This document shows, piece by piece, positions 59,856 through 64,000 of a stretch of DNA of 64,000 nt. The first letter of the stretch is position 1; each line of letters begins with the position of its first letter. Position numbers and translations under genes: made by a program. The stretch is from Erodium maritimum (Eukaryota > Streptophyta > Magnoliopsida > Geraniales > Geraniaceae): assembly GCA_963921825.1 (NCBI GenBank), contig OY997591.1, positions 49,311,825 through 49,375,824 of the forward strand, given 5' to 3'. The notes beneath the pieces are model-generated. The model worked only from the letters and a program-made list of their open reading frames with translations, did not search any database and was not told the origin of the DNA.

Positions 59856-60602
59856 GATCTAGGGATAGGGGAACGATGTGATGATTTGAATTAACGTGTT
59901 TTGGTTGTACATTTGACAAACTAATATCTAGGATATCGTTTATTTAATTCTACTCCTAATGCTTCGTTGCCTTGATCACGTGATGCATGATTTAATTATA
60001 TTAGCCAACTATTGAGAAATGAGGCTAATGCGAGGAAATAAGAATTAAATAGCTCGGGTTTAATCTAAGCCAGAATATGGTTAGACTGACACGAGTGCAG
60101 TAGCTATAGAAGTAAACCCAGAAAGTTAAAAGAATTCATAGATAGTAATGCTATATACCGCTCTACACCAAGATTAGAGATAATTAGGTGGACCGAGTAT
60201 ATTAGGGTCCTAATACGATCGAGAGATGGTTAGGACTACTTAAAGAGAATTCCCCTTGCCCTTAAAATAGTATTAGTTATAAATGTATGCCAAATATCGT
60301 TAAGTTGTTCATCACATTTGACCCCCATTAATGTCCTAGATCGTCTTTTATCTCTGATTTACAATCCATCTTTGATTTTGTGCTCTATTTGCGGATCATT
60401 TACATACTCAGTACTTGTATGAAATTAAATTTTACAAAACAAAACAAATCCTCATTATAGGAATAGCTTGACCATCGAATTAATTAACTAAAGTGCTTGT
60501 TTAATTTCTCCCTTGGGTATGATATCTCGGACTTAAACCCCAAATACTACTTGACGATCGGTACGCTTGCCGTGCCATTCTGAGAGTTAATTCTCAGTGT
60601 CA
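59855..60602 (+). repeat. Athila-type LTR part, plus orientation
   Basis: About 750 bases that are the inverted copy of 60791-61545, ending TCTCAGTGTCA just before a tRNA-Asp type primer site. The left edge fuses with LINE sequence at a short shared stretch (CTCATTGATCTAGG). A fossil LTR remnant. Confidence 0.82.
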
Positions 60603-60608
60603 AGCTAA

Positions 60609-60626
60609 TGGCGTCGTTGCCGGGGA
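60609..60626 (+). other. Primer binding site, tRNA-Asp type
   Basis: TGGCGTCGTTGCCGGGGA, one base from the Athila-type consensus, a few bases after the plus-oriented LTR. Confidence 0.8.
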
Positions 60627-60790
60627 CTAGCAAATGTAAGCTAAACGGGTAATAGGGACTAGCAAATGTATCAGCAAATTCATACGAAGTGTTAAATTGA
60701 TTTAGCTTGGTTCGGTTATACGTTTGTTAAACTAGTATTAGAATTTTGACTATCTAATTCTGTTCGTATTGCTTTGTCACTTCATTAACT

Positions 60791-62225
60791 TGACACTCTG
60801 AGAATTAACCCTCAGAATGGTACGGCAAGCGTACCGGTCGTCAAGTAGTATTCGGGCTTTAAGTCCGAGATATCGTACCCAATGGAGCAATTAGACAAGC
60901 ACTTTAGTTAATTAATTCGCTAGTCAAGCTATTCCTATATCGATGTTTGGTTTATTTTTAGAAAATAGTAATTTCATACAAATAATGAGAATAAATATAT
61001 GATTTGAAAATAGAGCACAAAACCACAAATGGATTGTAAATCATAGATAAAAGGCGATCTAGGACATTAACGAAGTTCGAATGTGATGAATGACTTAATG
61101 TGATTCGATATACATTTGCAACTAATACTATTCTAATGGCAACGAGAATTCTCTCAATGTAGTCCTAACCATCTCTCGATCGTATTAGGACCCTAACATA
61201 CTCAGTCCACCTAATTATCTCTAATCTAGGTGTAGAGCGGTATATAGCATTACTATATATGAATTCTTCTAACTTTCGGGGTTTACTCCTATAGCTACTA
61301 CACTCGTGTCAGTCTAACGATATTCTGGCTTAGATTAAACCCAAACTATTTAATTCTTATTTCCTTACATTAACCTCATTTCTCAATTGTTGGTTAATAT
61401 AATTAAATCATGCATCACATGATCAAGGCAACGAAGCATTAAGAGTAGAATTAAATAAACGATATCCTAGATACTAGTTTGTCAGATGTACAACCAAAAC
61501 ACGTTAATTCAAATCATCACATCGTTCCCCTAGCCCTAGATCAATGAGGTTTTTAGTTCATATCAATGGAATAAGAACACATAAAAATAATAAGAACAAT
61601 GATAATCATATTGACTGAAAAAGTAATATAAGTATCACAATTGAATCCAAACTATGAAAAACCTTCAAAAGTGGCGTGAGAACTCTTGTTTGATCCTCCA
61701 CCCCCCCCCCCCACCCCCCAAAAAAAACCAACAAAGCTCTCTCCAAAAGTGTTTTCTCCTCTGAATTTCGTGATCCCCTATTACAATCCCTAAAATTCTA
61801 TTTATACATCATTAAACCCTAGAGATAAGACGAGAAATTCGCCAAAAATTAACAAAATATGTGCGTGCACGTTTGGCGCATGCCGTGCGGCCAGCTTGCA
61901 TTTTGGACAGTGGCCAATCCTTCATCAAAGTTGTAGATAATTTAATTCCCTTCGATTTTATATGTAACGGGAGAAAATCGGAGTTCGGATGCGAAAGTTA
62001 CGCCCTTTACAAGATCAGCCAAGACTCCAAAACTCCTTAAGCTGATTTTTGCTCCATTTAGCTCCAAAAACTCTTTATTTCACATCAAACTCCTAATTAC
62101 TCTTAAAAAGAGACCAAATACATAAATATAGAGAGAAATACATTAAATCACATAATCCCGGGATTGAAAAGCTTAGAAATGTGAGCTAAAAACATCTAGA
62201 ATAGATGCATTTTACGTTCACATCA
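60791..62225 (-). repeat. Athila-type LTR, minus orientation
   Basis: A 1.43-kb LTR with TG...CA ends (plus strand TGACACTCTGAG ... GTTCACATCA). It aligns with the LTR at 14906-16349 at both ends, with a diverged middle. It faces the LTR part at 59855-60602 across 188 bp, giving a large inverted repeat. A short poly(C) run lies near 61700-61718. Confidence 0.82.
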
Positions 62226-64000
62226 GCCCCCTATCTAGTTTTCCTAGAATGGTCCTCCCTTCATCGTTCCCCGACCACCCCATTCCCTATCCTCCCGGTC
62301 ATACCCAACACCACGAACCCAAAAATCTCACCAGTCTCGCTGCCCAAAGTACCAGTTGTAGCCATCAGAGAATCCAAAATCACCGCGTATTCTTGGTTAC
62401 AACATCACATTGAGGTTTCTTGATCATAGTCCCTTCAAGCTTCTCCCCAATCACGAGAAGGTGGAGGCAAATTAGGATTCCCAACAAACAGGAGGTTGAT
62501 AATTACATGTGCTATAGATTTAGATATAAAAATGAGAGGGAATGAAAAATGGAGGATATGGTTGAAAGAAAAGAGGATCACAACATCAAGTCGTACAATC
62601 GTCGTGGGTTATCACGTATGTGCCAAATTCGTGCCACCACTACTAGGGTTACAAAGCAATTCATCCTAATAATTATAATCTAAATTCTATGGATCATAAT
62701 TAATCTCTTTCTTCAGCCAAAATAACATATAGAGAAAAAGTTGGAACTTAGTGTTTCTCTCCTCTTTCAAATCGTTTTTCTCCCAAAACTCCATTTTCGA
62801 TCTCCCCTATCGTCATAGCCGCCCTCCCCTCTATTGCTCTCCATAGCTTCCCGTTTATCGCGCTAACTGTCACCACCCACCAAATCCCGCCTGTCGGTTC
62901 ATCGTGCGGAAATGAGTCCACCAATCCACAAGGGCCCGTGGATCACACCACAAAAGGAAACATGCTCCCTCGATACTGATCGTCGAAGATTTCCTAATGA
63001 AATGGCGTACCTACAACCTGGGGACTGCCACCTCTGATCATAAACTGAAACCCAGCCACGCCGCCGCCGAATTCACACGGAGGAGGATGGGGACACCGCC
63101 CTCCACTGGACTATCAAACAAATTGCACTATACCATGGAGGTCCCTACTCCCGACCAGAACCTCATACCTAACGAGGTGTCGTCGGATCGACACGGATAA
63201 CAATGAGGAACCTTCCCTCCGATGGAGATCTAGAGATGAGGTCATGGAACTGGGATCTTAGGACTCTCGATGGCCCATTAGGTCACAAACCCGAATTGTA
63301 CTCCCACTCTACCTCTACTCTAGGCCCTTCGATACTAGGTCTTGCCTATGGCACCGGTAAGCGTCTAGGAATCCGCCTAGACCTTGGGATGCAACACTAA
63401 GCTCCCAACCACAAGAAGGGATGGATCGGGGATCCCGGAGGGATATACCGTCCCATTGGCATATGCTCCACCAACTACAGAACCTTTTCAAGTCGATTGA
63501 TGATGATGGATTGATGGGACGAGACTCGGGTTGTACTTCTTGGTCGATGGCCATACTACTACGACTTCGGGTAGCCCTCGACACCCGTCCATATAAGACT
63601 CACCCGAGAGACATGAGAGACCAATCTCACATATATAGAAGGACGTGGGGCGATCGACTAAGACTTACTGTAGGAAAGCACCTAGGGTACGACAAGAGGA
63701 ACCCCGCTGGTATCCGTCCCCTCCTCGGGCGGAGGAACCCATCCTCCCAAACCAAAGGATGGAGGAACAACGATGGTATGTCTCCTCCCTAGGGACGGAC
63801 GACTCTACTACTCTCACTCAAGGAAGTCTGGAATCCACAAAAAAGACTAAGGAAGACAGCCTCGATGGGGTAGATACGAGGCACGATAAGCTGCATCGCG
63901 GGTCCCCATGAGTATCCTCGGGCATCGCGGGGTGTTTATGAGGAGGCACACCCCAGCCTCTAGGAGTCAGTTTCTCTTTGACTCTCAACATCCTCCTTTC
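62226..64000. other. GC-richer block of unknown nature at the right edge
   Basis: 62226-62740 is mixed sequence. 62741-64000 is GC-richer with frames on both strands (63421-63792 plus, 63584-63315 minus) that match no domain I know. At 63235 the plus strand reads MRSWNWDL, weakly like a LINE ORF2 start (MRxLSWNCRG). A decayed retroposon running off the window is the likeliest reading, but unproven. Confidence 0.35.

Overview
The window looks like intergenic, repeat-dense chromosomal DNA from a flowering plant. The evidence is the element families: Ty3/gypsy elements of the Tekay/Del and Athila types with tRNA-iMet and tRNA-Asp primer sites, L1-type LINEs whose first ORF carries an RRM domain (the plant BNR-type L1 sub-clade), a PIF/Harbinger transposase remnant, DUF4283 plus zinc-knuckle retroposon ORFs, and several MITEs. 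I find no convincing intact host gene, tRNA, rRNA or CRISPR array. Every region with coding similarity is a transposon remnant.

Layout. 1-1337 (minus) is a decayed DUF4283 ORF. 3254-4720 (minus) is a LINE 3' part. 4852-6187 is a non-coding retroposon with a target-site duplication (TSD). 6235-7117 is a GC-rich block split by a solo Tekay-type LTR (7118-10110). 10475-10850 is a PIF/Harbinger remnant. A plus-strand LINE tail (16355-21326, probably also just left of 11438) was invaded by an Athila-type element (11443-16349) and by a second solo LTR (18193-21194). 24449-26851 is an ORF1-only retroposon bounded by a perfect 19-bp TSD. 28469-28810 is a Mutator-like MITE and 28865-29227 a 5'-truncated LINE, each with a perfect TSD.

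31400-48350 (minus) is a full-length RRM-type LINE of about 7.5 kb net with a perfect 15-bp TSD. A 9.4-kb Tekay-type element (31747-41155, TSD AAAAT) sits in its 3' UTR. Two MITEs in TA runs (48478-49195) and a foldback (49728-50070) follow. A second RRM-type LINE (plus, about 50610-59855) is split by a third solo LTR (52066-55265). It ends at a pair of Athila-type LTRs in inverted orientation (about 59855-62225). The last 1.8 kb is GC-richer and unexplained.

How the parts relate. One long-LTR family inserted at least four times (three solo LTRs and one two-LTR copy), four retroelement insertions landed inside older LINEs, and several LINEs plus one non-coding retroposon share a TGATAAAA-like 3' end, which suggests shared retrotransposition machinery. 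All boundaries, TSDs and similarities were read by eye; percentages and ages are rough. LTR elements are treated here as fossils.
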